This document shows, in pieces, positions 45,430 to 57,605 of a stretch of DNA of 64,000 nt. Each line of letters starts with the position of its first letter. Position 1 is the stretch's first letter. The position numbers were made by a program, and so were the translations under genes. Source of the stretch: Diplocarpon mali (Eukaryota; Ascomycota; Leotiomycetes; Helotiales; Drepanopezizaceae); NCBI GenBank assembly GCA_024741835.1, contig JAENRP010000065.1:62001-126000 (forward strand). The letters are read 5' to 3'. A model generated the notes under the pieces. The model did no database searches. It was given only the letters and a program-made list of their open reading frames with translations, and was not told the DNA's origin.

Positions 45430-47250
45430 AAGGAGGTCGGCGCGAATCTCTTAAAAGGATTTGCAATTATCTTAATAAAGCTTTTCGATCAAATTAAAGG
45501 AATCCTTAGATCAATTTAGGGTCGAATCGGGAGTATCAGTTAACATTAGGGCTAAGGTGCCTTTAGCAGATTCGGCAAGAAATTTGTCGGCCAGTTTAAT
45601 ATTAATTCGAGTGTCCAACTAGGCAAGAGAAAGTAAAACTCAGGATCGGCTATCTAGCTTTGCTTATTTGTAAACTGGTATATCCTACTCTTAATAGCTA
45701 AGAATATCAGCCTTCCGGTTGTCTTTACTAAGAGTATATATAATTCGAAAATTGAAGTTAGATAAAAATTCTATCTATTAGCACTATTTTACAGTTAGAA
45801 CCTTAATAGTTATAAAGTACTTAAGGAAGCGGTAATCTAAGTAAATATTAACTCGCTCCTTAAGTGATATAAGCTCTAGTCTCCATTTATAGTAGGATTT
45901 AATAATAGTAAAGAGTTCCTTATTATATATTTCCTAATTAGGTTTATAGCTAAAGAGTATATGCGAATAGAAGCTGATTAAGTACTATTGCTTATCGGAG
46001 TGTTGCTAAGAAAGTACTCTGGCGATAATGCTATTAGAAGCATTAGTTTCTAGCTTTATAAGTAAGTCGGGGTTAAAGTAGTAAATCTATTAAATTAAGA
46101 GCAACTGCTTATAAAGCTCTTTAAAAGCAATTTAGCACTCTTCTATCTAATTTTAAGGTACTATCAGTCGGGTTAGAATAGAAAGGGGTTTGGTAATTAG
46201 CTTAAAGTTGTAAATAAATTATTGGTAGAACTTATAAAATCCTAAGTAGGACTTCACTTTAGTAATAGTTTTTAAGTACTTCTAATTGTATAGTAGTTCG
46301 ACCTTTTTAAGGTCTAGTTCGATCCTAGTTGTTATTAGAATATATTTAAGATATTAAGTTCGAGTAATATAAAACTCGCACTTCTTAATATCTGCTTAAA
46401 GGCCAGCCTTTAAGAGTCGTTTTAATACCTTTTTAATATAACCCTAGTGCTCTTTAACATTCTTAAAGTAAATTAAAATATCGTTTAAGTATATTATATA
46501 AAAATCATTTAAGTAATCTAAAAGAATATTATTTATATACTACTAGTAGGTGCTAGGTCTATTATAAAGGCCAAATAGGAGAACCTTACATTTGTAGGAT
46601 TTATACCTTATTCGAAAGGTAGTATATTCCTTTGATTTAAGGTCTATTTATATTCGATTGAAAGCGGCCCGAATATCTAGTTTTATAAAAATCTTAGCTT
46701 TAGATACTTGCCTTAAAAGCTTATCTATCCTTAGGATCGGGTAAGCGTCCTTTTAAGTTAGTGCATTTAGCTTCCGGTAGTCTATATAAAATCGGAGGCT
46801 ACTATCGGCCTTTTTTATAAATAGTACTAGTAAAGCAAAGGGGCTAGTACTTATCTTAATAAAGCCTTTGTTTAAATTCTTGAGTAAGTACTCCTTTATA
46901 ACCTTTAGCTCCTTAGTAGATTGATAGTAAAGGGGCGAATAGGCATTAGGCAAGGGCCCTTCTAGCTATATCTTATAATTATAGTACTAATAGGGAGGGA
47001 GGGTATCCGCATCCCTTTTTAAAAAGGCTTATCTTAGTAATTAATACTATTTTAGGAGTCGATTGTTAATTAGCTTTTTAATATCGGGATTCTTAGGCTT
47101 ATATCTTTCCTTTAGAATCCTATCCACTTTATAAATATTGGTTTAAAAGAACTTAGTCTCTTTATACTTTATATTATAATAAAAGGTATTAGCGCTGATT
47201 TTGCAAATAGGAATTGCAGCTTTAGGGCATTTGCGAATAGGGTTAGAATA
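45430..47250 (-). pseudogene. G2 reverse transcriptase and RNase H
   Basis: The stretch 46,753-46,953 is free of stops and reads SPLYYQSTKELKVIKEYL, STSPFALLVLFIKKADSSLR and FYIDYRKLNALT, the start of a Ty3/gypsy RT palm. Further on, YLNDILIYF near 46,470-46,500 is the YLDD box with Asp-to-Asn. RNase H follows toward 45,430. The layout is the same as in G1. Confidence 0.88.
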
Positions 47251-47259
47251 TAATCGATT

Positions 47260-48050
47260 CGCATTAGACTGTTTTCTTAGATCCGGCTTAATTATAGGCA
47301 GGGGCGCTAGCTTAGTAATAGCAATAGGGATCTCGCGCCTAGCTAGGACTATTAAATTAATATAAGACTATCTTTTATTAATCTATTAAGCTTTATCTAT
47401 AGCTATTTCCTATTCTTTACAATTGATATTAGCTTAATAATCAGATCGGATCCAAAGTCCTTTAGAAGGGGGAAGATGAATGACGATTTCCTTTGCGAAT
47501 TAGAGAGATAAGGGGTAATATAAAGGCTATATAAATCGGTTTTCCTTTAGGTTAAGTTTAAGTCGGAATCGGCGCATCTATTTAACTCTAATAATAGCAT
47601 TGCGCTAGCTAAGGTCGAGAATAATCTAAGGGTAGTTGTAAATACGCCTTTTATCAATTATTAAGTGAAAGCGTATATAGTATATAGCTTGCACGCGAAT
47701 GGTATTTTAAAATCTATAGATAGGAATAAGGGCTAAAAGAGGAAGAATTTTAAAGCTAATTGCTTTTGAAAGATATATAAAAAGGGAATAATTTAAAAAT
47801 AGGTAATTAAAGGCTTTAGTATTTGCTAAAGCTAATAATAATACTCTAAGTCCATTTATATTAATAGTATAAGAGGTTAGGAATTACTTCCCTTTTATTA
47901 AAGAGTTAAGATCTAGCTTTAATAAGTTGCACTTTCGCAGGCTTAAGTAGGAGTCTTTTCTTAAGCCTCTTTATTTTCCTAATCTTCTTTTATTTCGACC
48001 CTATTCTTAGTTAAGTCTAGAGTTAGATTAGCTTCCTTTATATCTTTTAA
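47260..48050 (-). pseudogene. G2 protease region and gag-RT linker
   Basis: It lies between the zinc knuckle (48,090) and RT (47,250), where chromoviruses carry the retropepsin. I could not place a confident DSG motif by eye, so this is a positional call. Confidence 0.45.
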
Positions 48051-49480
48051 GGTATTAATCTTACTTATAAAAGGACACTTAATTTTATAGTAACTAGTTT
48101 TGCTATAGGTTTAGCAGGTAGCTTGCTTAAAGGGCAAAGTAGGAAAACTAGCTTTAGCTGGCGTATCTTAGCGAAAAGGGGTAGTAGGCTTTAAGGCTAG
48201 TGGCTTAGAAACTTAGGTAGTATTTCTAGCGCTCAAACCGCGAACAGTCTTATTGAGAAGCGAACCGGATATCTTTTGATATAATACTAAGGTTGCCTTG
48301 CTTTTAATTAAAGGGTTAAGAAGTTGATTACTTTAACATTTAATATTAAAGGCGTTTAATTAATTAACTATAATAGTATAGTCTTTCCCTTAAAAGGCCT
48401 TAGCTAAAGCGTAGGCTGCTTTAAGCTAAAGGGTAATCTTATTTTATATAAAGAAGAACTACTTAAATCTTAAGACTTCTCTTTAAATTATAGTAGACTA
48501 GAATCGGGCCTAAAACTAAGGGAAGGTTTCCTTAGAATAACCGGCTTCTCTTATATAAAGGTAATAGAAAGTAAATTGAAATAGGTCTACCTCTTAGCTA
48601 ATTAAAAAGTAACTACTTAGCAGTTCTACTATTTCTTAACAGTTTCGGAAGAGGTTAGTCTTCGAGAGGTACTAGGGTTTGAGGTATATTCGAGCTTGTC
48701 CTATAGTAGATCCTTAAATAAGGGCTTAGCGAGCTTACTTATTCGGATATAAGTCGGTATTAACTTGCAATCGGTCTTAGACTAAAGCTAACTACTACTT
48801 ATATATTAAGGAGGTCCTATTATTAAAGGGGGTAATCTTTTCAGTTAGCTGAATTTTTAGCTATTTTATATCTATATTGACTTTTAAAGGAGGCTAGGTC
48901 TTGCTTTATTAAAGGTAGGTAGATTCTCGCTTAATTTTCTAATATATGCGCTAAGCTGTCTCTTGGCTTTAATAAGCTAGGGTCTTTAGGCTAAAGATAG
49001 CTTAGGTAATCCTGCTAATCTTACTTTGCAATTATTAATTAAATTAGTCTTAGCGTTATAAGGATTCCTTTAAACTTAAGACTATTCCTTATAAAACGTT
49101 CGGATTTAAAAAGTCTCGTTTATCTTAATTGGCTTAGCTATAGCATTATAGTCTTTTGCCCTTAGCAGCAGAGGAAGGTCCAGCCCTAAGGGCTAGGGTA
49201 AGGGTACTCCCTATGGAAGCTGCTTTCCTAAACGAATTAGGTATATTCTGTATTTGCTAACTTTTGGCTAGTAGGGAATTTATTTTACCGATTTAGGTTT
49301 CGGTAGTAATTCGGTCAAAAAAGGGGTCCTATAGAAAAAGGGTTCTAGTAGTATAGTGCTCTCCTAACTTCTGCCTATAGTACTTCTATAAAAGGAGTAG
49401 TTGAGAAAATCCGGCTAATAAAAGCGTTCCTTAATTATATTAGTTAATAAGCTATACTTAAGCTCTTAGTTTGTCTAAGA
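48051..49480 (-). pseudogene. G2 gag with zinc knuckle
   Basis: Near 48,070-48,120 the minus strand reads C-Q-T-Y-S-K-T-S-Y-Y-K-I-K-C, a CCHC knuckle in which the second Cys and the His have become Tyr by C/G-to-T/A change. Upstream (toward 49,480) the frame is Leu/Gln-rich and heavily mutated, consistent with chromovirus Gag. The start is not determined. Confidence 0.65.
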
Positions 49481-49592
49481 GATCTTTAGGATCCTAACTC
49501 TATCGAAAGTCGAAACAACTGTAAATCGATTTTCAAAAGGGGTAGGATATTATTAAAAGCTATCCTTAGTAGAGAAGAACTTCTTTATTTAA

Positions 49593-49899
49593 TATAACAA
49601 TATAGAACTACCGAAATGTAAGATTAAGTATAAGAGTAAGAAATAGTATAAAAGGCGTATTCTATAGGTCTAATACAAAGGAAATAAAGAAGTTAGAAAG
49701 CCCTTCCGATAGGAGAGCCCTTCTCCCTTATATATATCAGCAGCTTAAGGCTCTTTGCCTATTTATATGATATTATATAAGAATACCCTTTTGCACCTTT
49801 AGGGTCGATTCGAAATAACCTTATATCGAATCGAGATTGCAAAACCTTAAAACGCCGTACTCCCAGGTAATTACACTAAGTGGAGGTGCAGCCGTTACA
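49593..49899 (-). repeat. G2 5' LTR
   Basis: 307 bp, outer end GCCGTTACA, flanked by TAGCC. Confidence 0.9.
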
Positions 49900-49904
49900 T
49901 AGCC

Positions 49905-50903
49905 TTCTATATTAATAATATATAAGTAATATACTACTCCTCTTATATAGAAGAAGTATAGAAGACTATAGAGGAATTATATAAAGCATACGAATTAATA
50001 GCTATAGGAGATATTAAGTGGTTCTTAAAGGTAAGAGTCTCTTAAGATAGGAAGTAGGATACAATTACTCTACTTTATGACGCTTATATTAAGAAGATAG
50101 TAAAAAGGTTCGGCCTTAATATAAGGCGTTTCCTTAGTACGCCGCTCTTTTACTTCGAACTTAAAAAGAACTACAAAATAGCTCCCTACTCGAGAATTAA
50201 GGAGTTCTAGGAAAAAGTAGGCTCTGCCTTATATATAGCTATTATACTACGCCTAGATATAGCTTTTGCAATTGCCTAGCTATCTTATTTCTATATAAAC
50301 CTAAGCTCCGAATACCTTAAAGCTATCAATTGGATAATTCGCTACCTTTTTAGTATACGCTTCTTAAGAATCACTTATAATCGATTTAGTAGATTAAATA
50401 ACCTAGTAGTATTGTTAGATACTTCTTTTGCAAATGATCTAGAGATAAGGCGCTCCTTTTACAGTTTTATTATATTTCTATTTAAAGGAGCAATCGTTTA
50501 AAAGGCCTTAAAGCAACCGATAGTTACTACTTCTACTATAGAGGCTAAGCTCTTAGGAGTAGCGTATATAGTAAAGGAGATAATAGCTTTAAGAAGGTTC
50601 TTTAAGGAAATATAGCTTAAGGTAGAAGCTCTATAGTCTATATTTTACGATAATCAATAGATAATATAGCTTATTATAAGAGACTTTTAAAGGATTTCTA
50701 CAAAGCTCTAATACGTTAATATATATAATATATGGCTACGATAGGAGCACTAAAAAGGGAGCTTTCAAATGGCCTATCTCCTTACTAAGGATATATACGC
50801 TAATGGCCTTACTAAAAACCTTCTTCGATAAAAGTTCGAGAGCTTTATTAAGCTTTTGAACCTCTAAGACGCAAGAGGTCTAGTCGAGAAGCTAGCATTT
50901 TAA
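49905..50903 (+). pseudogene. Copia-2 RT (3' part) and RNase H
   Basis: Resumes at the RT catalytic box, which reads FYINN where FYVDD is expected. It continues EELYKAYELIAIGDIKWFL, LSTPLFYFELKK and IAQLSYFYINLSSEYL, then RNase H: LLDTSFANDLEIRRSFYSF near 50,414 (for TDADWAGDxxTRRSTSGY) and TTSTIEAKLLGVAYIVKE (for LSSTEAEYxA). The frame ends LVEKLAF with TAA at 50,901-50,903, the same place as in Copia-1. Confidence 0.9.
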
Positions 50904-52210
50904 ATGCTCTATAATCCTTTTCATATCTCCTTTATAATAGCGAATAAGAAGGAAGCGTAAGACAGGGTTCAATTTTCCTTATACTAATATATAAGGAGGC
51001 CTAAAACCAACTCCCTTAGATAATCAGAACCTCTAATAGCTTTGCGAATCATATAAGGGCGCGTCCCCTTTAAGAAGCAACCGACTCCTCTAGTAGCATA
51101 GCCTTAAGAGCCGCCTGGGGAGCAACGCCGGGAGCAATAATAAGAGCAGCCGCAGGAGCCTTAAAAGCCTTTGCAAAGCGGGCGGCGAGGCTAAGAGGTG
51201 CTATAATCGGCGGTAAGAGCTCTTAAACCACTGGTTCTAAGAAGCTATTAGCTATAGTATAAGAAAGCTTATAATTAACGTACCCTTTAATAATACTACC
51301 TCTTCTATCTCTCTCTAGCGCGCCTTCCGAAGCTCCTCTCTTACCTTCCTCTTAGTAGTAGCAAGGCCTTAAACTGCTTATTAGTAGCAAACCACTTAAA
51401 AGGAGCTTAAGAATATACTGCGGCGTTACTATCGTTCTCCTTTAATAAGAATATATAATCTTCCTACGCCTTTAAAGCGCCGATAGGAAGCTTTTAATAC
51501 GCATAGCCTCCCTTTGTATAATAAAAGCAGCATACTCTTACTATGCTATTAAAGCATACGCCAGCCGACTTCTTAGCTAGGAAGCTCTAAACGTACTCTT
51601 TATATAGTATATTCCTTATCAGCCCTTGCTCTAGCTAGCGGCAGGAGGAGGAAGCTGCGGAAGGGACCGCCGGTATTCTAAGAACTACGGCCTAAGGGGT
51701 AGTAGGAAGGGGAGAGGGCGCGCTCCCTCTCGAGGGTATTACTATATCGAACGTCTTAAGCGCGTTATTATCTTACTATCTACTGCACTAGGAAGCTCCA
51801 AGCTATATTCAAGCATAACGACTTCGCTATAAGTCTTTAGCAAGAGTAAAGGAGTACGATTAGGAAGCTTATAGTAGTAGCCCTAGTAGGGCGCTCCTTA
51901 GAGTTATTATTACTATTCTCTATTTTTAAAGTGATTATTTAAAGAAGTATAAAGAAGGAAAGCTTTATAAGGAAAAAACGCATACTTTTATAGGCGCGCT
52001 GCCTTTATTAACTTTCCTTTATTACTTGATTTAGCTTCTATTTTATAAAGGAAGCACCTGGAACGCGCTCCCTCTTTCATTTATTATAGCTTTATCAAGC
52101 AATTTTCATTAGTCTAAAAGCTAGGAAGCATAATAAAGGAGTCTTATATACTAGATCTAGCGCTAGTTATAGCTAAGCCTAGCTAGGAGCTGCTTCTCAC
52201 CTAGGGGGTA
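50904..52210 (+). other. Copia-2 long region between pol stop and 3' LTR
   Basis: 1.3 kb collinear with 1,270-2,575 of Copia-1 on the opposite strand. G+C-rich patches occur near 51,110-51,200 and 51,640-51,740. One + frame can be followed with TAA/TAG read as Gln (EPPGEQRREQQ, YTAALLSFSFNKNIQSSY), but no domain is recognised. The polypurine tract is at 52,201-52,210. Confidence 0.55.
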
Positions 52211-52381
52211 TATTGCGCTATAAGGAGCCTTAGGCACTAAGGCTCTGAGGACTGGCTTATGTAATGTACCCCTGAAGTGGCCACGGAGCACTTCTATAAA
52301 GGGAGCTCAGGTATACAGTTAGAGTAGAATTTTACAAGCTTCTGCCACCACTGAGAATCCACCTCTAAATACAGCACAACA
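52211..52381 (+). repeat. Copia-2 3' LTR
   Basis: 171 bp; outer end AGCACAACA is unmutated. ACTAT follows. Confidence 0.9.
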
Positions 52382-52394
52382 ACTATATAATTTG

Positions 52395-52417
52395 ACTTAT
52401 AGTCCTAGACTAGGAGT
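52395..52417. repeat. 23-bp palindromic motif in ORFX1 (1 of 3)
   Basis: ACTTATAGTCC ... ACTAGGAGT; in frame as TYSPRLGV, 13 bp after the Copia-2 insertion point. Confidence 0.78.
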
Positions 52418-53780
52418 TAGAAGCAAGAATTTTAAAACTGGACCTAATCTGCCTCTTATTAAAATGATTTTAGAAACCGCTGCTAAATAAACTGCCTAAA
52501 CGCTTAGCGCAGCCTCTTTGGAATTTTCGGAATCTTTAAGGGACTCTCCTTTAGCTAAACAACCAATTTTAGCTTAACCTTTAAAAAGGATAGATCATTT
52601 GATAGCTACCTTAATAGATTTGCAATTTAAAATTAAAGGATTGCGCGCTTACTTAGACTCCTTCTTTAATAACTTAAAGGAGCTAGTTCTTGACTTCTTT
52701 ATATTTATATATAACTATTTTAAAAATGATAATATAGGAGAAGACCTTATTCCTATTGCTCTAAAGATAACTAAGAGAGCTATTAGATAGATTTAATAAC
52801 TTATTTTAAATAAGTTCGCCCTTATAGATATTATTTAATTCTTTAATAATTATAAAAGTTAAAAACCTAGTCTCTTAGATGCTAAGTGAGACTATTTTAT
52901 CTTGCGAGAAAGAGAATATAAAGAGGAATCTATTGATTAGGATATTTGTAATTATAGTAATATGCTTTAATCAGTCATTCTTAACCTTAAGCTTAAAGAA
53001 TAATATAATATTCAAGTGTCCTTTATAATAAAAACTCACTTTCGATAGTATCTTCCTAGCGTAGGAATCAAAGGAAGAAGACTTTGCGACCTTTATATTT
53101 GCTCTCTTTCGGTTTACTATAGTCTTAATTATAAAAGATTTAATATTAATAAAACTATTAAATACCTTAAACTTCTTTATATAGTAGAAGATATTGATCT
53201 TTTTCTAATCTACCTTAATAATTAATTCTTTATCTTTTTAAGGATATGCAAATCTAACCTATTAATAATAGAAGCATCTTTAGGTATTATAAAATTCAAG
53301 GTTGATCCTAAAGCCTTAAAGGCGTTAAAGCCGATTGAATAGAACAATTCTTTCTTTTTAGTATTATTAAGCAATAAATAGCAAAAGGAAATAGAAGAAG
53401 AAGGGTTAATTATAATACTTGAACCCTTTGAATGCTGCTTTCTAACCGATAATTTTACTACTAATAATAGTACTTTTAAAGGTATATTCCTCTCTATTAT
53501 AAGATAAAAAGTAAAGATATACCTTTATTACTTCTATCCTATAGATAATGCGACCTCTATACCTTCTTATTTTCTTTATAATATGATATTTAATCTCACT
53601 TAATAAGTCCTTTAGATGCATTATAGATTCTACCTCTTAACTATAATAGTAAAAAGTAAAGGAGCCTATTAGCTTATAGCCTACCTTAAACCTTCTTAAT
53701 TAATTGGTCTTAATCTTTATAATTAAGTCGTTTTAATAAAGAGAGATGCAAATGCTACTAATAAAGAAAATCCGATTATC

Positions 53781-53803
53781 ACTTGCAATCCTGGCCTATA
53801 AGT
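53781..53803. repeat. 23-bp palindromic motif in ORFX1 (2 of 3)
   Basis: Left arm ACTTGCAATCC, right arm GGCCTATAAGT; in frame as TCNPGLQV. Confidence 0.8.
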
Positions 53804-54665
53804 CAATTTTATTAAAAAGCAAGTCTTAGATTATTAGATCCTACTAATTGGATAAGGGCCAGCTTTTAAAAGCCTTAATAGGTAGATCGGCTCTTAGTCG
53901 GATATAAAACTCACTCTATCTGCGAAGAAGATAAGTCGATAGACTTCTTAAGCACTTAATCCAAAATCTTAATTAGCTTATATAATTGTAAAAATAAAGT
54001 AAAAAGAGATCTTGCAGCCTATTACTAATAATAGTAACCCTATTATAGTAGTAATAAAATAAGGGCACCTTCTTAAAATGCACTTAGACAAACTTTATAA
54101 AACTGGTGGTTTTATAGCCTTTTATAATAACTATATAGCTATTTATAATAAGAATACCTTAGAAAATGAAACTTAAATCTTTAATCTTACCTTTTTAGTC
54201 TTTGCTTTAAAGTAACTTCTAGTACCTTAATAGATTAATATAATTAGAACCACTGTACCTTTTAAAGCAGCTTTTCATCTTAAGAACTGCGGCAGCCTCT
54301 TTAAAGCTATTATTAGTCGGCGCTCTTAGATAGATCCCTTTACTATAATTAAAGTATAAGAGTTATTCCTTTTTAATAAGGACAAATTGAAAATCCACTT
54401 TGCAAAATATAATTAAAAACTCTTCAATGCCCTTATTAAGGCCTAGATAAACGTTATAAATACTAAGTCGCTTCTTTATAGACTTAAGTCTTAAGGATAA
54501 TATAATAAAGTAAATACTATCTAAGAGCCTAATGCACTAATTGATAAAAGCATTATTATAAGAAAGTTTAGAAAAGAGATAAACTAAGATACTAGTATAA
54601 TATTAGACCCTAATTTAGGAACTAATTCCCTATTTTTACCCTTAAGCTTAGAAACGCTAAGACTG

Positions 54666-54688
54666 ACTTATAAGCCTGGCCCGCGAGT
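54666..54688. repeat. 23-bp palindromic motif in ORFX1 (3 of 3)
   Basis: Left arm ACTTATAAGCC, right arm GGCCCGCGAGT; in frame as TYKPGPRV. Confidence 0.8.
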
Positions 54689-54945
54689 AAGGTTAAACTT
54701 AGCCAGCTTTAGCCTATAAGATAGTTTGGATGAACTTCGGCTACTAAATCTGGAGGTATTAATAGAAGATCCTTTAAGAGAGGTCCTTAAAGCTGAAAAA
54801 TCGCTAAGAAGTAAGAACTAATATAAGAGAAGAAGACTCTAAAGTAATAATAGAACTGATAATTGAGTCAAGCAATCTAGAGAATCTAGCCTATTACCCT
54901 TAGAGAATACTATTTAAAGAACTTACGAATTCGAATTAAATCTTT

Positions 54946-55100
54946 TTTTTTTAGGATTATCTACTTCTTATATATTAGCATCTTATTATTCTCTATTTAT
55001 TATTTTATTTTATATATATTCTTTATTCTACTTCATTCTTTATATAATCTATCCTTTGATTATTTCCTTTGTATATAACTTTCTAACGCTTACCTTTGAA
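54946..55100 (+). other. Spacer between ORFX1 and ORFX2
   Basis: T-rich, beginning with a run of 11-12 T followed by AGG. No feature is recognised beyond possible pyrimidine-tract/AG resemblance to a splice acceptor. Confidence 0.4.
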
Positions 55101-56319
55101 ATGTCGTCTTCACCTTTAAAGAATTATCATTCACTAATTGTAGGTCTTTATATGCGTTATACCCTACTTTTATTCCTACTTCTAAGCCTTTTTATACCCA
55201 CTTTTCCTTTATGCACTAGCGCGATTCTAAAACTCTATAAATAAGCCTCTCCTTGCACTACGATTTTATTTTTTTTACTTCTTCTATAACCCTACTAGAC
55301 CTATAATACTAGTACTACTACTATTATCTTTTATTATTAATCTTTTCTAATATAAGCCTCTTATATTATTAATCTTTCCTAAATAATTATCTCTTTGTTT
55401 AAAACTACCCCCTCCTACTAAATAATTTATTATAGCACCACTGAGCTTAAGTAAGAAAGCTATACTTAAGAAGAATATATTAGTTATAGTTTTAGGTACC
55501 AAACCCCTAAATACTGCTAATAATAAACTAATATTAAAAAGTAACTTTTCATAGGATAGAAAAGCTCTAAGATCATTAGAAGATGTAGTAACTACTTATA
55601 AAACGTTAGGTGAAATAGAATAGCAAGTATTCCTAAACTCATTTATAGAAGTATTAAACTATAGAATTTCTATTATAGAAGAAGGATTTTTAGGCTTTGA
55701 TGATTTTCTTAAGAATAAGCTTAAGATAAAAGGGATCGATTATGAAAAATTCCTATAGGAATATTAAGGGTATACTAATTCAGTGGATTTATTTCGGAAA
55801 AATCGAGATAAGAAGAATAAGTATATAAAAAGATTATTATAGTTTATAGGTAGCACTTATAGTATACTTTTCCAGACCTACTTTATAACTGATATTACTA
55901 CTAATAACGCCCTATAAGGGCTTGGTAAAATCTTTAAGATATACTAACTTATAGCAAAGGCTATATAGGTATTAAATTATTTCACTATTTAAGAAGGTAT
56001 AAAAAAGCTATAGGGAAATAGTATTAGAGGTAGAAAATTTATTAGGTTTTTAAGTACTATTATATACTCTACTATTTAGATTATAAAAGACGAACCCTTA
56101 TAGTATGATAATTTTGCACTTTTTGATTAAACTATTTTAAATATACTTAGCCTTTAATAGTTGTAATATAATCTACTTATTATAAAAGAAAAGATGACTT
56201 ATCTTACTAAGTATACTATAAATTACTTTAATAATAAGATAGAAAGATAGGAGTTTATTATCCCTATTACTTTAAAAATGCTGCTACTCTTAGTAGGAAT
56301 AACTAATAAGGAGAATTTG

Positions 56320-56342
56320 ACTTATAGGCCCGGCCTATAAGT
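56320..56342. repeat. 23-bp palindromic motif in ORFX2 (1 of 4)
   Basis: ACTTATAGGCC / C / GGCCTATAAGT: a perfect palindrome around the central base, the best preserved copy in the window. In frame as TYRPGLQV. Confidence 0.9.
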
Positions 56343-56505
56343 GGAATTAGCATATAAGGAGAATATCCTTAAGCCAGAGGTACTTATAATACTAAGAACT
56401 TAAGTAGCTGACCTACCTGACTACTAATCCTCTAACTTAAACGAATTTGAGTTACTATCCTTAGAAATGCCTTAAATACCTTAAATACTAGTAGTAAAGA
56501 AAATG

Positions 56506-56528
56506 ACTTACAGGCCTGGCCTATAGGT
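56506..56528. repeat. 23-bp palindromic motif in ORFX2 (2 of 4)
   Basis: ACTTACAGGCC / T / GGCCTATAGGT; in frame as TYRPGLQV, the same peptide as the copy 186 bp upstream. Confidence 0.85.
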
Positions 56529-57605
56529 TAATATATATAATGCTATAGACTTAGAAGATGATTTATCTAATAAAGAGATCGGCACTATTACTAATATATT
56601 GGAAATTTTTAATAATATTAAGAGGGATACTGCTAATATTATACAATCTTTCCCTAATGACTTATAAAAATTTATTCTTAAATTCTATAAGTTAATAATA
56701 AAGCATTTAAGAAAAGAAGGTTAGGGAAAAGTCTTATTAGTATAAGAAGGGATAATAAGAGCTATTAAGCAGATTATAAAACTGCTATAAGATGAATTTT
56801 CTATAAATAATATTATATAGTTCTTTATTAAGTATAAGAAATTGAAGGGTGACTTTTATATTCTTAAGGAGAAATCTGAAGTTAATATGAATATCATCTT
56901 TATAGAATATTATTAGGTCTCCTTTAATATAAAGATAATACTATAGTATAGCAATAGTTTTAAAATAGTAGTGATATTAGAAATGAAGATAAGACTTGCA
57001 AAGTTTATAATAGGAATGTTTAAGGATATCAATTTTGAAAAGTTCTATACCCTTTATAAACGCTAATATACGCAGTACTATAGATTAGCAATAATAGGCC
57101 TTAATAATAAAGATATATTATCTAATATCTATAAATTTTATACTATTCCTAACCTAACTTTGTTTTTATTATATCTAGGAAATTATATAATTATAGCTAT
57201 TAGTAATAGAATAGCAAACTAAGTTAAGAAGGATATGTCGTTAGGCTTCTCTAAGTTTAGAGTAGCACCTAAAGCCTTTAAATTATTCTATAATATCGCA
57301 TAGACCCCTGCTTAGTATAATGCTATACTAACTATTAACAACTTTATATCATTCTATAGCAAAGGCTTTTTAAATATACCTAAGTTATTTAGCTGCGCCT
57401 TTTTAAGCGCTATACGTATATATAGTTATGGTAATTGTAGAAAGAATTCATTTTTAATATTAGTATAAGAAGAACTAGAAATGTACTAATACCACTTCTG
57501 GACCTTAGATAAGAAGCTAAACCCCCCCTCTGCCTTCCTTTATAATATGACTTATAGCTTGATATAACAGATACTAAGAATGCATTATAGATTGTACTTA
57601 AGTGC

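Larger units (their letters stand above)
42310..49899 (-). mobile_element. G2: Ty3/gypsy chromovirus, complete but mutated
   Basis: 7,590 bp; 307-bp LTRs at 42,310-42,616 and 49,593-49,899; TAGCC target duplication (42,305-42,309 and 49,900-49,904). Minus-strand order is gag, protease, RT, RNase H, integrase with chromodomain. Sense LTR starts TGTAACGGCTGCACC; the polypurine tract CAAAGGGGGAAGGTAG is shared with G1, so G1 and G2 are related lineages with different LTRs. Confidence 0.93.
37599..52381 (+). mobile_element. Copia-2: same family as Copia-1, split by chromovirus G2
   Basis: 171-bp LTRs at 37,599-37,769 and 52,211-52,381; ACTAT target duplication (37,594-37,598 and 52,382-52,386). 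Without G2 it would be about 7.19 kb, the same as Copia-1. Primer-binding site GTTATTAGCAC at 37,770-37,780; polypurine tract CTAGGGGGTA at 52,201-52,210. It interrupts ORFX1 of copy B. Confidence 0.93.
52382..54945 (+). pseudogene. ORFX1, copy B, 3' part; uncharacterised
   Basis: Continuation of the frame broken at 37,598. With TAA/TAG as Gln/Trp it can be followed for about 850 residues. It includes a short intact piece (52,599-52,790), then YFLYNMIFNLTQQVLQMHYR, KPSQLIGLNLYN, KTGGFIAFYNNY, and a basic tail with KNQYKRRRLQS that looks like a nuclear-localisation signal. ORFX2 has counterparts of these blocks (FLYNMTYSLIQQILRMHYR, KPIQFIGIDYHL, KGGFLTISNNY). Three palindromic motifs are in frame. 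The C-terminus is uncertain because a T run follows at 54,945. The family is unknown to me. Confidence 0.6.
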
